Shown here piece after piece: positions 9,269 through 20,508 of a DNA stretch of 64,000 bases (its first letter is position 1; every line of letters begins with the position of its first letter). The position numbers and the translations under genes were made by a program. Origin of the DNA: Terrilactibacillus sp. S3-3 (GTDB lineage Bacteria; Bacillota; Bacilli; Bacillales; Sporolactobacillaceae); contig CP129291.1 of assembly GCA_030437565.1 (NCBI GenBank), forward strand, positions 3,348,001 through 3,412,000, read 5' to 3'. The notes below the pieces were generated by a model. That model did not search any database. It was not told the DNA's origin and saw nothing but the letters and a program-made list of their open reading frames with translations.

Positions 9269-11158
9269 CTAGTTCATGTCCGACTTTTTCCAAAAGCCAT
9301 AGATGAGTCCGGTAACCAATGCGCCAACGATAATAGAAAGAACATAAAGCCAGGCGCTGCCGCTCACAAACGGAATAACAAAAATACCGCCATGCGGTGC
9401 GCGCAGTCCAATTTTGAAGAAAAGGGCCAGACCGCCGGCCATCGCCGAGCCGATGACGACGCTGGATACAATAACACGAATCGGATCAGCTGCGGCAAAT
9501 GGGATCGCGCCTTCCGTAATAAAAGCCGCCCCAAGAGCATAAGCTGTCTTTCCGGCGTCTCTTTGTTGCTGAGAAAATTTTCTTGCAAACAGTGTCGTTG
9601 CAATCGCCATGCCGAGCGGCGGCACCATGCCGCCGGCCATCGTCGCTGCCTGAGGGAAAAAGTTTCCCTGGCTGATCATCGCCAGTCCGAAAGTATACGC
9701 TGCCTTGTTCAGCGGACCGCCCATATCAAGGGCCATCATTCCGCCAAGTACAAGGCCCAATAATGTCAGATTAGCTGTTCCAAGTCCGTTCAGCCAATGA
9801 GTTAAACCGCTCATCATCAGGCTGATCGGCTGGTCTATCGCATACATGACGATACCTGTTGCAAAAATACCTAAGACCGGATAAATCAGAACGGGCTTCA
9901 AACCTTCAAGTGACTGAGGCAGCCGCTTGAACACCCATTTTAGTCCTTCAACAAATAGCCGGCTAAGAACCCGGCGATCAATCCGCCCAAAAAACCGGCG
10001 TGGCTGTTCGTTGCCATTAATCCGCCAATTGCACCCGGTGCAAAACCGGGACGATCGGCAATGCTATAAGCAATATAGCCGGCGAGTATCGGAATCATCA
10101 GGAACATCGCATTGCTTCCGCCAATAAAATTAATGGCATGGGCAAAAGCGTTATATTGTGAAGAACCGGGCTCTGCCGAATGAATGCCAAACATAAATGA
10201 TAAGGCTATCAAAATCCCGCCGCCGACAACAAAGGGCAGCATATGAGACACACCGTTCATCAGATGCCTGTAAAAAGCGGGTTGACTAGACCTTGTCACG
10301 CGGTCTTTCTTGGATGCCTGACCTTCTCCTTTATAAATTGGAGCCCTTCCTTCGAGCACTTCATTAATCAACTCTTCAGGATGGCGAATACCCGCTGTTA
10401 CCGGAGCTTGCACAAGCGGCTTGCCGACAAACGGTTCGAGATCGACTTCAATATCGGCGGCGCGACAATAATCCCTTTTGCCTTTTTTATCTCCGTTTCT
10501 GTCAGCCGATTTTTAATCCCCGTTGATCCGTTTGTCTGAACTTTTATTTTATAACCCATTTGTCCGGCTTTCTCTTTCAGCTTGTCGGCGGCAAGGTAGG
10601 TATGGGCGATTCCCGTCGGACACCCGGTTACCGCTAGTAACGGGTAGTCTTCTTCGGCTGTTTCCGCAGGTGGATTTACTTTAGCGGCCGAATGGCTGCT
10701 GATCGTTTCTTCTGTTTCAAATAATTTTACAATTTCTTCAGGAGTTGATGCCTTCATTAACTTGTCACGAAATTCAGGTTTAATTAGGAATCTCGACAGC
10801 GTTGACAAGGCTTCCAGATGTGTACGATTCGCCCCCCTTCTTCAGCCGCAATCATAAAAAAGAGATGGGCCGGGCGTCCGTCAAGTGAGCGGTAATCAAC
10901 CCCTGCTTCGGAACGTCCAAAAGCGATCGCCGCTTCTTTCACCGCAGCTGTCTTTGCATGCGGAATGGCGACGCCATCACCAATACCTGTCGTACTTTCC
11001 TCCTCACGCCGATCGATCGCTTGCCGAAAAGTCTTTATATCATTTAACTTGCCGGCAGCATTGAGTGATTGAGCCAGTTCATCAAGCACATTTTGTTTGG
11101 TTGTCTGCCTTAAATTCAGATTAATAGTATCGGTTGTTAACAAATCCGTGACCTTCAC
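9269..11158 (-). CDS. fruA: PTS fructose-specific EIIABC component, three frameshifts
   Basis: Imports fructose and phosphorylates it to fructose-1-phosphate. Domain order: EIIA (residues of about 1-145; VTDLLTTDTINL, phospho-His in GVAIPHAKT), EIIB (about 170-270; LLAVTGCPTGIAHTYLAAD with the phospho-Cys), EIIC (about 290-630, at least eight hydrophobic segments; MNGVSHMLPFVVGGGILIA, GPLNKAAYTFG, ITEGAIPFAA, APHGGIFV). Frame changes occur near 10820, near 10420 and at about 9937. The GTG at 11158, behind GGGAGGGAGAAATC, gives the usual family start (KVTDLL). The gene follows fruK by about 20 bp and precedes the ptsH remnant. Confidence 0.93.
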
Positions 11159-11180
11159 GATTTCTCCCTCCCCAAGCAAG

Positions 11181-12093
11181 CTAAATTTTGCTCAATTGAA
11201 TGTGCGGTAAAAGCGCCGCCGCTTCCTCCGCCGTACACAAATCTAAAGAAAATGCTGTTGCACTTCCGCAAGCCGCACCGTTCTTAAAGGCCTGGTACAG
11301 ATCGCCGTTCCGTGCATAATCAGCCAGAAAACCGCCGACTACTGAATCACCGGCCCCAACTGAATTTTTCAGTCTTCCTTTTGGGGCGGAAGCATAAAGC
11401 GTTGTTTTCTCATCAATGTAAACCGCCCCTTTACTGCCCATTGAGATAATCACATGGCCGGCGCCCTCATTAACCAATTTTCTTCCATAATTTTTTACAT
11501 CATCAATGGTTTGTACATCGACTCCGAAATAACCGCCAAGTTCCAAATGATTAGGTTTCACAAGAAAGGGTTTGGCCTTCATCGCTTCTTTGAACGCTTG
11601 TCCGCTCGTATCAACGATGGCATAAGCCCCTTTCTCGCTGACCTTCATGATCATCTCTCTATAAATATCGGCGGGAAGAGCGGACGGTACGCTGCCGGAC
11701 AGAACTAAGAAGTCACCGCTTGCGGGCGCTTTCAGTTTTGTAAACAGTGCAGCCAATTGCCGATCTGTGATCTTTGGCGAACGGCCATTAATTTCAGTCT
11801 CCGCATCACTGTTTAGTTTGACGTTTATCCGTGTATCTTCGTCGAGCCATACGAAATCGGAGAGAATCTCTTCTTTATCGAGTGCTGATTTTATAAAGTG
11901 ACCGGTGAAACCGCCGATAAAACCTAAGCAGCGAGAAGGTACACCGAAGCGTTTTAAGACCTTGAAAAACATTGATGCCTTTTCCGCCTGGAATTTTTTT
12001 ATCCTCTTGAACATGATTGAGTCGGCCAGTCTTAAAATGATCGACCCGTATGAAATAATCAATGGCGGGATTAAGCGTGCATGTATAAATCAC
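11181..12093 (-). CDS. fruK: 1-phosphofructokinase, one frameshift
   Basis: PfkB-family sugar kinase that converts fructose-1-phosphate to fructose-1,6-bisphosphate. It begins MIYTCTLNPAIDYFI, has the substrate-binding PGGKGINV, and ends with the ATP-site motif KNSVGAGDSVVGGF (catalytic Asp in GAGD). A frame change near 11965 joins GKGINV to the second piece (LKRFGVPSRCLGFIGG). About 304 aa, normal. The start overlaps the fruR stop by 4 bp (ATGA type), so the two are cotranslated. Confidence 0.93.
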
Positions 12094-12844
12094 AAGCCAA
12101 TCACCTCAATTCTTGTCATTTTCTTGTATGGATCCAGCTCGTCATTATTCTCATCTTCATTTGTGATAATCGTTGCGGCAGAAAGCGGGTTGACATGACT
12201 GAATGTAACTCGGCCGAATTTAGAACGATCGGCAAGGACGTATCGTTCATTAGAAAGGCGCATCGCCTCTCGCTTAATGATCGCCTCTTCGGGATCCGGC
12301 GTTGTCAAACCGGCGTCACAGTCGACACCGTTCATTCCCATAAAGCACTTATCAAATCGGTAACTTTGCAAGTCATCCAGCGCCCCCTTGCCAATCGCTG
12401 CATTGGTCACCGGTTTGACCATGCCGCCAATGACATAAGTTTGCAGTTTTTTTTCTCAATGCAGCGAGCAATCAGTGTCAGTCCGTTCGTCACCACAATC
12501 GTTCCCGGCGGCAAGAAGTCAATCATTTGATACGTCGTCGTTCCTGCATCTAGAAATAAACAATCACCTGCTTCGACATACTCGGCCCCCCGCCTGGCAA
12601 TTGCCCTCTTTTCATTTAAAAATGACAATGCTCTTTCATTAATCGTCCGCTCATCTGATTTTTGCGGTATGGCTTGTGCTCCGCCATGAAAACGCAATAA
12701 TTGATGTGCTTTCTCAAGTTGATCCAAATCTCTTCTAATCGTTGATTCCGAGCATTTCGTCGATTTCACGAGATCGTGAATAGATGCCACTCGATTCTCC
12801 TTGACAATTTTTAAAATCATCGCTTGTCTGTCGGGTGTCAGCAC
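12090..12844 (-). CDS. fruR: DeoR-family transcriptional repressor of the fructose operon, one frameshift
   Basis: N-terminal helix-turn-helix (MLTPDRQAMILKIVKENR, STIRRDLDQLEK) and C-terminal sugar-phosphate sensor domain (LFLDAGTTTYQMIDFL, VVTNGLTLI, CFMGMNGVD, VLADRSKFG). About 252 aa, normal for DeoR family. The frame changes at an 8-T run (about 12447-12454). GTG start at 12844 behind GAGGTGATAAT. First gene of the operon; the expected effector is fructose-1-phosphate (family knowledge, not visible here). Confidence 0.93.
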
Positions 12845-12865
12845 ATTATCACCTCATCGCTCAAA

Positions 12866-12894
12866 ATTATATATGAAAACCCTTTCAATTTCAA
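12866..12894 (-). promoter_or_regulatory. Promoter of the fruRKA operon
   Basis: On the minus strand TTGAAA (12889-12894), 17-bp spacer, TATAAT (12866-12871). Spacing is optimal and the fruR start is 22 bp beyond the -10 box. Confidence 0.75.
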
Positions 12895-12899
12895 CCAAA

Positions 12900-12936
12900 A
12901 TCATTCATATTCATTCAAGAATGTTCAATATATGAT
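12900..12936 (-). promoter_or_regulatory. Candidate FruR operator upstream of the fru promoter
   Basis: Repeated TGAATGA and TGAATATGAATGA pieces with TTGAACATTCTTGAATGA form direct and partly inverted repeats right upstream of the -35 box. The position fits an autoregulating DeoR repressor; the exact site is inferred. Confidence 0.45.
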
Positions 12937-12954
12937 GATTTTGTGAACGAAATC

Positions 12955-13068
12955 CTTCATGCAGATCCCTCTCACGGCGGATAGCTCGTTATTGTGGTTC
13001 ATAGCTCCTGCAGCTAAGTGAACAGACTTTCATCGCCTGGCTGTTACCCATTCCGGCGCACGCAAAAA
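12955..13068. repeat. Intergenic repeat element, copy 2
   Basis: Same element as 679-790: GCGGATAGCTCGTTATTG, CAGACTTTCATCGCCTGGCTG and ACCCATTCCGGCGCA. It again lies directly beside a terminator. Confidence 0.55.
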
Positions 13069-13091
13069 AGGCTTCCTAAGAAGGAAGCCCA
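13064..13091 (-). terminator. Terminator of qox operon 1
   Basis: Minus strand: GGGCTTCCTT, loop CTTA, GGAAGCC, then TTTTTT. Confidence 0.8.
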
Positions 13092-13116
13092 CAGTCTCTT
13101 TTTTATTTTTTTTAAT

Positions 13117-13434
13117 TTACAGTGAATACCACATGATCCAAATGGAACCGGCCACCACTGCAAAGGCGGTGAAAACACCAAAGACCATCCCGACAATTTG
13201 TATCCAAGGCGCTACTGCCTCGGTGAAGTGCATAAACATAAACAATTGAATAAACGCTTGTATACACGCCAGGCTCACAATAATTGTCAGCGTAACCATA
13301 AGAGGCAAAGTCAGGACTAAAGCAACCCACCATGCTATGATCGTCAAGGCCAGCGACAAAATCAAACCGATGACCTGCCTCCAAGGAAAACCACGATGAG
13401 ACTGGCTAGCGGTTACATGTTCATTTCCCTGCAT
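13117..13434 (-). CDS. qoxD: Cytochrome aa3 quinol oxidase subunit IV, operon copy 1
   Basis: Intact 105-aa protein with three hydrophobic segments (VIGLILSLALTIIAWWVA, VTLTIIVSLACIQAFI, VFTAFAVVAGSIWIMW) and the family core QLFMFMHFTEA. Small membrane subunit that helps assemble the oxidase. By eye it is about 75% identical to the operon 2 copy. It starts 1 bp after the subunit III stop, so it is the last gene of its operon. Confidence 0.93.
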   Translation of the reverse strand: MQGNEHVTASQSHRGFPWRQVIGLILSLALTIIAWWVALVLTLPLMVTLTIIVSLACIQAFIQLFMFMHFTEAVAPWIQIVGMVFGVFTAFAVVAGSIWIMWYSL

Positions 13435-13435
13435 A

Positions 13436-14055
13436 TTACATCACCAACCCTGTCAAATAGACTGCTGAAAGATAAAGATCCACATCACGTCGAGAAAATG
13501 CCAATATAAGCTGACGATAAACGCTTTGCGTGCCGTAACGGCCGTGATCCCCCGTTTCCAAAGTTGAATGGCAATCGACAGCATCCAGCAAATACCAAGG
13601 GAAACGTGACAGCCATGTGTGCCGACCAAAAACAAAGAAACCGGATAGAAAGGCGCTTGTTGATATCGTGGCATGGTCATGAACCACATAAGTATAAAAC
13701 TCGTTGCCTTCCATCCCAATAAAGACAAGCCCAAGAATCAATGTGACAATAAACCAGGCAATCAATCCCTTAGCATTGCTGCGGCGCATTTCCATCGTAC
13801 CGAGCCCGCATGTAAAGCTGCTGATTAACAAAATGAATGTTTCAGTCATGAACGCTTTGACATCAAATAAATCTTTTGGCGTCGGACCGCCCATGGTATG
13901 TTGCAGCAGTACGAGAAACGTCGCAAACAACGTTGAAAAGAGTACAACTTCCGCCGCCAGGAAAACCCAGAGCCGACGATCTTCAGATCGCCATCTTGGG
14001 TAGAATATTCCAACGGCATATTTTTTCCTTTTCCAGGCAAAGAAGATTCCGCCAT
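13436..14055 (-). CDS. qoxC: Cytochrome aa3 quinol oxidase subunit III, operon copy 1, frameshifted
   Basis: Membrane subunit of the terminal oxidase. Start at 14055 ([20 protein letters not shown]) overlaps the stop of subunit I by one base. Family segments include [55 protein letters not shown] and [12 protein letters not shown]; it ends AVYLTGLVM. There are three frame changes (about 13980, 13640 and 13460). About 206 aa, as in copies 2 and 3. Confidence 0.88.
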
Positions 14056-16002
14056 TATGATAAAACCCCCGCTGCGCGCTCTGTCCGTTCAATTTCGTCC
14101 GTCGGAATATAGTGAAAATCATTATACTCGAATGACCGTAAGAACATGCACAAGGCAACGCCTATTAATCCAATAATTACCAGCCAAAACCACGAGAACA
14201 CAAATCCGAAGCCGGCCGCAAAGAAGCACCATGCCTGAATGAACGGCCTGCCTGTACTGTTCGGCATATGGATCGGTTCAAATGGCAATTGCGACATCTT
14301 CTTTTCCGTTTTATGTTCCTTCATGTAAGTAAAAGCATCTAATGCTTCTACATGCGGAATGTGGGCAAAGTTATATTCCGGTGCCGGAGATGTCGTGGAC
14401 CATTCAAGCGTACGCCCGCTTCCCCAGGCATCACCGGTTGTATCGCGTTTACCATGCTTAATGCTGTAAATAAGGTTCCAAGCAAAGACGGCGACGCCAA
14501 TAGCCTGTCCAAATGCTCCTATGGTAATAATAAGGTTTAGTTCTTCCCAGCCAAGACCGGATGGGTAAGTATAGATACGGCGCGTCATGCCCATCAGTCC
14601 GACAAAATGCATCGGCAGGAAACAGACGTTAAACGAAACAACAAATATCCAGAAAAACCACTTATTCAGTGTCTCATTGAGAATGAATCCGAACATTTTC
14701 GGCCACCAGTAAATCAGACCTGCAAAAACACCAAAGACCGTTGCGCCGATCAGCGCCATGTGGAAGTGAGCGATAAGAAAATAATTTTGGTGGTACTGGT
14801 AGTCGGCCGGTGCCATCGCCAGCATCACCCCGGTTACGCCGGCGAGCGTGAAATCCGGAATAAGAGCCAGCACCCACAGCATGGCCGATGAAAATTCGAT
14901 TCTCGCTTTATTCAACGTAAACAGCCAGTTGAAAATCTTGATGCCTGTCGGAATGGCAATCGCCGCGTCGAGATTGAGAAAAAGGCATTCACAGGCGCCG
15001 TATTCCCCATCGTGTAGAAGTGATGGAGCCACGTGGTAAAACTTAAGCCCACGATAGCGATCATCGCCCAAACCATTGCTTTGTAAGCAAACAATTTTTT
15101 ATGAGCAAACGTTGCAATAACTTCCGATACAATCCCAAATGCCGGCAAAAGCACAATGTAAACTTCCGGGTGACCAAAAATCCAGAACAAGTTCGCCCAC
15201 ATCATCGGCGAACCACCGGCACTAATCGTAAAGAAGTGTGCCCCGAAAAGACGGTCAATCAGCATCAAAGCCAAGGCAACGGTAAAAGGAGGAAAAGCAA
15301 AAAGAATGATGGTGGCCGAAGTTAGTGTCCCCCAAGCAAACATCGGCATTTTAAATAATGTCATGCCCGGTGCCCGCATTTTGGTAATCGTCACGATCAT
15401 GTTGATCGCTGTCGCTAGCGTCCCAATCCCAGAAAGCTGAACACCAACTAAGTAAAAGTTTTCACCGACACCCTTGTCGAGCTCGATGCCGGCATACGGT
15501 GCATAACTAGACCAGCCTGCATCCGGAGAGCCGCCGATAACAAAGGAAATGTTGAAAATAAACGCACCGACGAAAAACAGCCAGAAGCTTAAATTATTTA
15601 AATACGGGAAAGCAACGTCCCGGGCACCGATTTGCAGCGGAATGGCGATATTCATCAGCCCGAAAAGAATAGGCATGGCCATGAAGAAAATCATGATCGT
15701 TCCGTGCGTGGTGAAAATCTCATTGTAATGCTGCGAGGTCAGAAAGTGTTCGTTTGGAAGCGTAACCTGCGCCCGCATCAGCAGGGCGTCAATACCACCT
15801 CTAACCAGCATCAGTATCGCCGCAACAATGTACATGATACCGACCTTTTTGTGATCAACCGATGTAAGCCATTCTTTCCATAACCATTTCCACTTTTTAA
15901 AATAGGTTAGAACAAAGATGATCCCAAGGGAAACCACGACAATTGCCACGTCGGAAGCGTAGATCAGCGGTCCCTCTGTCACAAAAAAAAAAAATTGTTC
16001 AT
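14055..16002 (-). CDS. qoxB: Cytochrome aa3 quinol oxidase subunit I, operon copy 1, frameshifted
   Basis: Catalytic heme-copper subunit that reduces oxygen to water and pumps protons. It has heme/copper ligand motifs [15 protein letters not shown] (heme a His), [17 protein letters not shown] (His-Tyr cofactor), [13 protein letters not shown] (two CuB His) and [12 protein letters not shown] (heme His). The frame changes near 14970 (FFSIST joined to AIAIPTGIK). ATG at 16002 has the better spacing from AGGAGGAG but requires a change in the adjacent 12-T run; the in-frame ATG at 16009 sits almost on the RBS. About 649 aa, normal for QoxB. The stop overlaps the subunit III start. Confidence 0.92.
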
Positions 16003-16903
16003 TTATCATCTCCTCCTTTCATGCTGTCTTTGCTTTTTGAACGATCAGACATGCTTTTCATATCTTTCATCTCTGTATAATTCTCTTTATCAAGTGCTTT
16101 AGGATACGAAGAGAATGTCATCGTCCCAACATTATTCGGTTTTAGAAGCTGTTTGTATTTCGCTGTCGTTAAAGCCGGTTTCGTCGCCTTCACGTCCTTG
16201 ACCCAGCTTTTGAAATTGCTCCGGGATTTCGCTAGAATATGAAATTCCATGCCGGCAAATCCTTCTCCGGAGAAGTTGGCGCTTCTACCCAAATAGTTGC
16301 CCGGATGATCAGCCTGCAGCCACAATTTCATCGGCATATCCGGCATCGTGTACATTTGTCCGCCGAGCTCAGGTACCCAAAACGAATTCATGGCGTCATG
16401 AGCATGCAAGACAAACTTTACAGGTGTCCCCTCCGGTATAACCGCATAGTTCACCGTTTCAATCTTTTGATCCGGATAACGGAACAGCCATTTTTCCACT
16501 GAACGGAAGTCACCTCAATTTTTAACGGTTTGATTGAAGCGGCTTCTGCCTTCGGCGGCTTGTCCAAGTCCCACAGAACTTTCACTGTCGGTATAGAAAG
16601 CAGAATGACAATGATAATTGGAATGACTGTCCAGATGATTTCCAATTTCACGTTGCCATCATCGTTCGGATCATAGTGTTTGTGATTTTTCCTGCCAAAT
16701 CGAACCAGCATATAGATAAAAAGAATGAAAACGACAGCCACGATCAGTCCTATCAGAATTACCGACCACATAATCAGACGATATTGTTCCCGGGCGACTG
16801 GACCTTGAGGATTCAGAACTGCCATTTTGACTGTACAGCCGGTTAAAAACAGCGACAATAATGAAACAACACCAACCAACTTAAAAATCATTTTTTTTTT
16901 CAT
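15999..16903 (-). CDS. qoxA: Cytochrome aa3 quinol oxidase subunit II, lipoprotein, operon copy 1, frameshifted
   Basis: First gene of operon 1. Signal peptide with lipobox LFLTGC, two membrane segments ([40 protein letters not shown]) and an extracytoplasmic cupredoxin domain ([40 protein letters not shown]). The Cys ligands of a CuA centre are absent, which identifies a quinol oxidase rather than a cytochrome c oxidase. C-terminal tail rich in Met, Ser, Lys and Asp. A frame change lies at the T-run near 16493. About 301 aa. Confidence 0.92.
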
Positions 16904-16968
16904 ATTTTTTTTCTAGTCCTCCCTTCTTTTTCATCCAAAAGTGATGTTATCCCCAGTAAATCATCCTT

Positions 16969-17050
16969 ATTATGGCATAAAAAAGACTTTTTTTTATCTC
17001 TAGCGAATGGCAAAAAATGAGACTTTTTTGTCACAAGCTGTCAAATAGCA
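16969..17050 (-). promoter_or_regulatory. Upstream control region of qox operon 1
   Basis: A -10-like CATAAT (16969-16974, minus strand) lies about 65 bp from the start codon, with no good -35. Further upstream GACAGCTTGTGACAAAAAAG (about 17027-17047) is shared almost exactly with operon 2 (about 21580-21602). The weak -35 and the shared TTGTGACAAA motif suggest an activator or redox regulator such as ResD or Rex; that is inference. Confidence 0.4.
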
Positions 17051-17540
17051 GAGATTGATTCGACAATTTAAAGCAAACAACAACCTCTAACATTATTTAC
17101 AACTTTTCACAATTTATAATTCAAACCTTGTCTTTTTTTGAGTATCGAGAGGCGGCTCATTATGATTTGATTGGCCGGCTTCTAACCCTTACAGGCCGAT
17201 ACCGGTTGCATGCCGGCAAGCCGGCTTCAAAAAAAATCTTCCTAACCTTGAACCGATCGCCCGGCTGCTCGGTTCTTCCTCTTCACTAAAAAAGGGCTTC
17301 GACCTCCTCTTCAAATCCAGCTCGCTTGATACAAATAAAGAGCTGTTTGGGTCATTGATCCTCTGCTTCTCATTCGTTTTAATCCTTCCGCCTCGCTGCC
17401 GTTTTAAACAAAATTTTTGTGACCGTCTTCTTTGTCCCTTATTTTTCTATTATTTCCAACCCATAATTGTTTTATGCTTCTATTTCCAAATTTCTTTGCC
17501 AATCATTTTGAACGTCGGAATACCCCCGGCAAACTTAGCC
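17051..17540. other. 490-bp spacer between qox operons 1 and 2 without a gene
   Basis: No supported reading frame; the only long frame (17355-17558, plus) has no RBS and looks like antisense low-complexity. An imperfect inverted GCCGGC-rich patch lies at about 17175-17230. Confidence 0.5.
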
Positions 17541-17544
17541 ATAA

Positions 17545-17586
17545 TAAAAACCCCTTAAGTTGGATTTTCCAGTCCAACTTAAGGGG
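17545..17586 (-). terminator. Terminator of qox operon 2
   Basis: Perfect 14-bp inverted repeat CCCCTTAAGTTGGA (17551-17564) / TCCAACTTAAGGGG (17573-17586), followed on the minus strand by TTTTTATTATGG. More than 45 bp including flanks are identical to the operon 3 terminator. Confidence 0.88.
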
Positions 17587-17620
17587 CTAAATGCCATTCA
17601 AAGAACGTTAACTATTCAGT

Positions 17621-17938
17621 TTACAGGGTAAACCACATGATCCAAATAGAACCGGCCACTACGGCAAAAGCAGTAAAGACACCAAATATAATCCCGACAT
17701 TTTGTATCCAGGGCGCCGTTGCCTCGCTGAGGTGCATGAACATAAACAACTGAATCAGCGCTTGCAGAAGAGCCAGGACGACAATGATGGTCAGTGTAAC
17801 CAGACCGGGCAGCGTCATATAGACAGCGACCCATAACGCGATCATCGTCAAGGCCAGTGACAAAATCAAACCGATGACGTGCTTCCAAGGAAAACCGCGA
17901 TGAGCCTGGCTTATGTTTACATGTCCATTTTCTTGCAT
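17621..17938 (-). CDS. qoxD: Cytochrome aa3 quinol oxidase subunit IV, operon copy 2
   Basis: Intact, 105 aa, three membrane segments, core QLFMFMHLSEATAPWIQNVG. About 87% identical by eye to the operon 3 copy and 75% to operon 1. Begins 1 bp after the subunit III stop. Confidence 0.93.
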   Translation of the reverse strand: MQENGHVNISQAHRGFPWKHVIGLILSLALTMIALWVAVYMTLPGLVTLTIIVVLALLQALIQLFMFMHLSEATAPWIQNVGIIFGVFTAFAVVAGSIWIMWFTL

Positions 17939-17939
17939 G

Positions 17940-18566
17940 TTAAATCACCAACCCTGTCAAATAAACTACTGTAAAATGAAGATCCACATTACGTCAAGGA
18001 AGTGCCAGTACAGACCGACGATGAATGCCTTGCGGGCCGTAACGGCCGTGATGCCGCGTTTGCCAAGCTGAACGACAATCGACAGCATCCACAAAATCCC
18101 GAGAGAAACGTGACAGCCGTGCGTGCCAACCAAAGTAAAGAAACCGGATAAAAAGGCGCTGGTCGACATCGTCGCGTGTTCATTTACGACATAGTCATAA
18201 AACTCATGGGCTTCCATCCCAACAAAGGAAAGGCCGAGAAGCAGCGTGACGATGAACCAGGCCACCAGTCCTTTAACGTTATGGCGACGCAATTCCAGCG
18301 TACCGAGTCCGCAGGTAAAACTGCTGATAAGCAAAATGAACGTTTCGGTCATGAACTCTTTGACATTAAATAAGTCTTTCGGTGTCGGGCCGCCTGAGGT
18401 ATGTGTTTGCAGCACAATATACGTTGCAAACAGCGTTGAAAAGAGCACAACTTCCGCCGCCAGGAATATCCAGAAGCCGACAATCTTCAATCTTCAGGTC
18501 GCCATCTTCGGTGGAATATTCCAGCGGCATATTCTTTCTTTCTTCAGCTGCAGAAGATGCCGTCAT
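17940..18566 (-). CDS. qoxC: Cytochrome aa3 quinol oxidase subunit III, operon copy 2, frameshifted
   Basis: Start [20 protein letters not shown] at 18566 overlaps the expected subunit I stop. Conserved [50 protein letters not shown] and [11 protein letters not shown] frame change near 18485 separates the first 30 residues from the rest, and one missing base near 17975 (compare operon 3) produces an early stop; the aligned end is TVVYLTGLVI with TAA at 17940. About 208 aa. Confidence 0.88.
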
Positions 18567-20508
18567 TATGATACCCTCCCCCGCTGCGCGCTCCGTCCGT
18601 TCAATTTCATCGGCCGGAATATAGTGAAAATCATTATAGTCGAAGGACCGAAGGAACATATACAGAGCAACGCCTATTAATCCAATAATCGCCATCCAGA
18701 ACCACGAGAACACAAACCCGAAACCGGCTATAAAGAACAGCCAAGACATAATAAACGGCTTGCCGGTATTGCTCGGCATATGGATCGGCTCATATGGTAA
18801 TTGCGAAACGACTTTATCCTTTTTATGCGCTTTCATATAAGTTAAAGGATCGATTGTTTCCACATGCGGAATGTGGGCAAAGTTATATTCAGGTGCCGGT
18901 GATGTTGTGGACCATTCAAGCGTACGCCCGCATCCCCAAGCATCCCCGGTGGTATCACGTTTGCCATGCTTAATGCTGTAGTGATATTCCAGGCAAAGAT
19001 GGCAACCCCGACAGCCTGACCAAATGCCCCTATTGAGACAATAATATTGAGCGGTTCCCAGCCGAGGCCGGCAGAATAAGTATAGACACGGCGCGTCATG
19101 CCCATCAGTCCGACGAAATACATCGGCAGGAAACAGACGTTGAACGATACGATAAATACCCAGAAAAACCATTTACCCAGTTTTTCATTGAGACTGAATC
19201 CGAACATTTTCGGCCACCAGTAGATCAGACCTGCAAAAGCCCCAAAGACCGTTCCGGCAATTAATGCCATATGGAAGTGGCTGACAAGGAAATAGCTTTG
19301 GTGGTATTGGTAGTCGGCAGGTGCAAGCGCCAGCATCACCCCGGTTATACCAGCAATAGTAAATTCTGGAATAAGAGCCAGTGCCCAAAGCATCGCCGAA
19401 GAAAACTCGATTCTTGCCTTATTCAACGTAAACAGCCAGTTGAAGATCTTGATCCCTGTCGGAATGGCAATCAGCATCGTTAAACGGAGAAAAAGGCATT
19501 GACCGGCGCCGTATTCCCCATCGTATAGAAGTGGTGCAACCACGTTGTAAAGCTCAAACATGAGATCGCGATCAGCGACCAGACCATGGCTTTATAGGCA
19601 AATAATTTTTTATGTGCAAATGTCGCGACGACTTCCGATATGATGCCAAATGCAGGCAGCAGCACAATGTACACTTCCGGGTGACCCCAGAACCAGAACA
19701 AGTTCGCCCACATCATCGGCGAGCCGCCGGCACCAATCGTAAAGAAGTGCGCCCCAAACAGACGGTCAATCAGCATCATAGCCAGCGCTACGGTCAATAC
19801 CGGGAATGCATAGATAATGATAACTGACGCATTAAGCACTGACCATGTAAACATCGGCATTTTAAACAATGTCATGCCTGGCGCCCGCATTTTCAGTATC
19901 GTGACTAAAAAATTGATACCGGTTGCAAGCGAGCCAATACCTGAAAGCTGAAGACCAATTAAGTAATAGTTTTCACCGACGGGGTCAAGTTTGATCCCGG
20001 CATACGGTGCATAGCTGGACCAGCCGGCATCAGGAGAACCGCCGATGACAAAGGATATGTTGAAAATAAACGCACCGACGAAGAACATCCAGAAACTCAC
20101 GGCATTCAAATACGGAAAAGCAACATCCCGCGCGCCGATTTGCAGGGGTACGGCGATATTCATCAACCCGAAAAGAATCGGCATAGCCATGAAGAAAATC
20201 ATGATTGTTCCGTGTGTAGTGAAAATTTCGTTATAATGCTGCGCGGTCAGAAAGTGTTCATTAGGCACTGTCAATTGGGCCCGCATCAGCAGGGCATCGA
20301 TGCCGCCTCTGACCAGCATTAGTATCGCTGCAATAATATACATAATACCGATTTTCTTGTGATCAACCGTGGTCAGCCATTCTCTCCACAGCCATTTCCA
20401 CTTTTTAAAATATGTCAGCACAAATAGGATCCCAAGGGAAACTAAAATAATCGACACGTCGGCACCATAAATTAAGTACCCTTCATCAGTAACAAAAAAA
20501 TGGCTCAT
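18566..20508 (-). CDS. qoxB: Cytochrome aa3 quinol oxidase subunit I, operon copy 2, frameshifted
   Basis: Heme-copper catalytic subunit, 647 aa. Same ligand motifs as copy 1: [61 protein letters not shown]. Frame changes near 19485 (FFSV to LIAIPTGIK) and 18985; an extra C in the run at about 18577-18581, compared with operon 3, removes the normal end RAAGRVS and runs the frame into subunit III. The ATG at 20508 overlaps the subunit II stop and has AAAGGAGG upstream. Confidence 0.92.

Noticed and set aside
17355-17558. 67-codon plus-strand frame in the qox spacer
   Set aside because: Aromatic low-complexity product, no RBS, ends within the operon 2 terminator.
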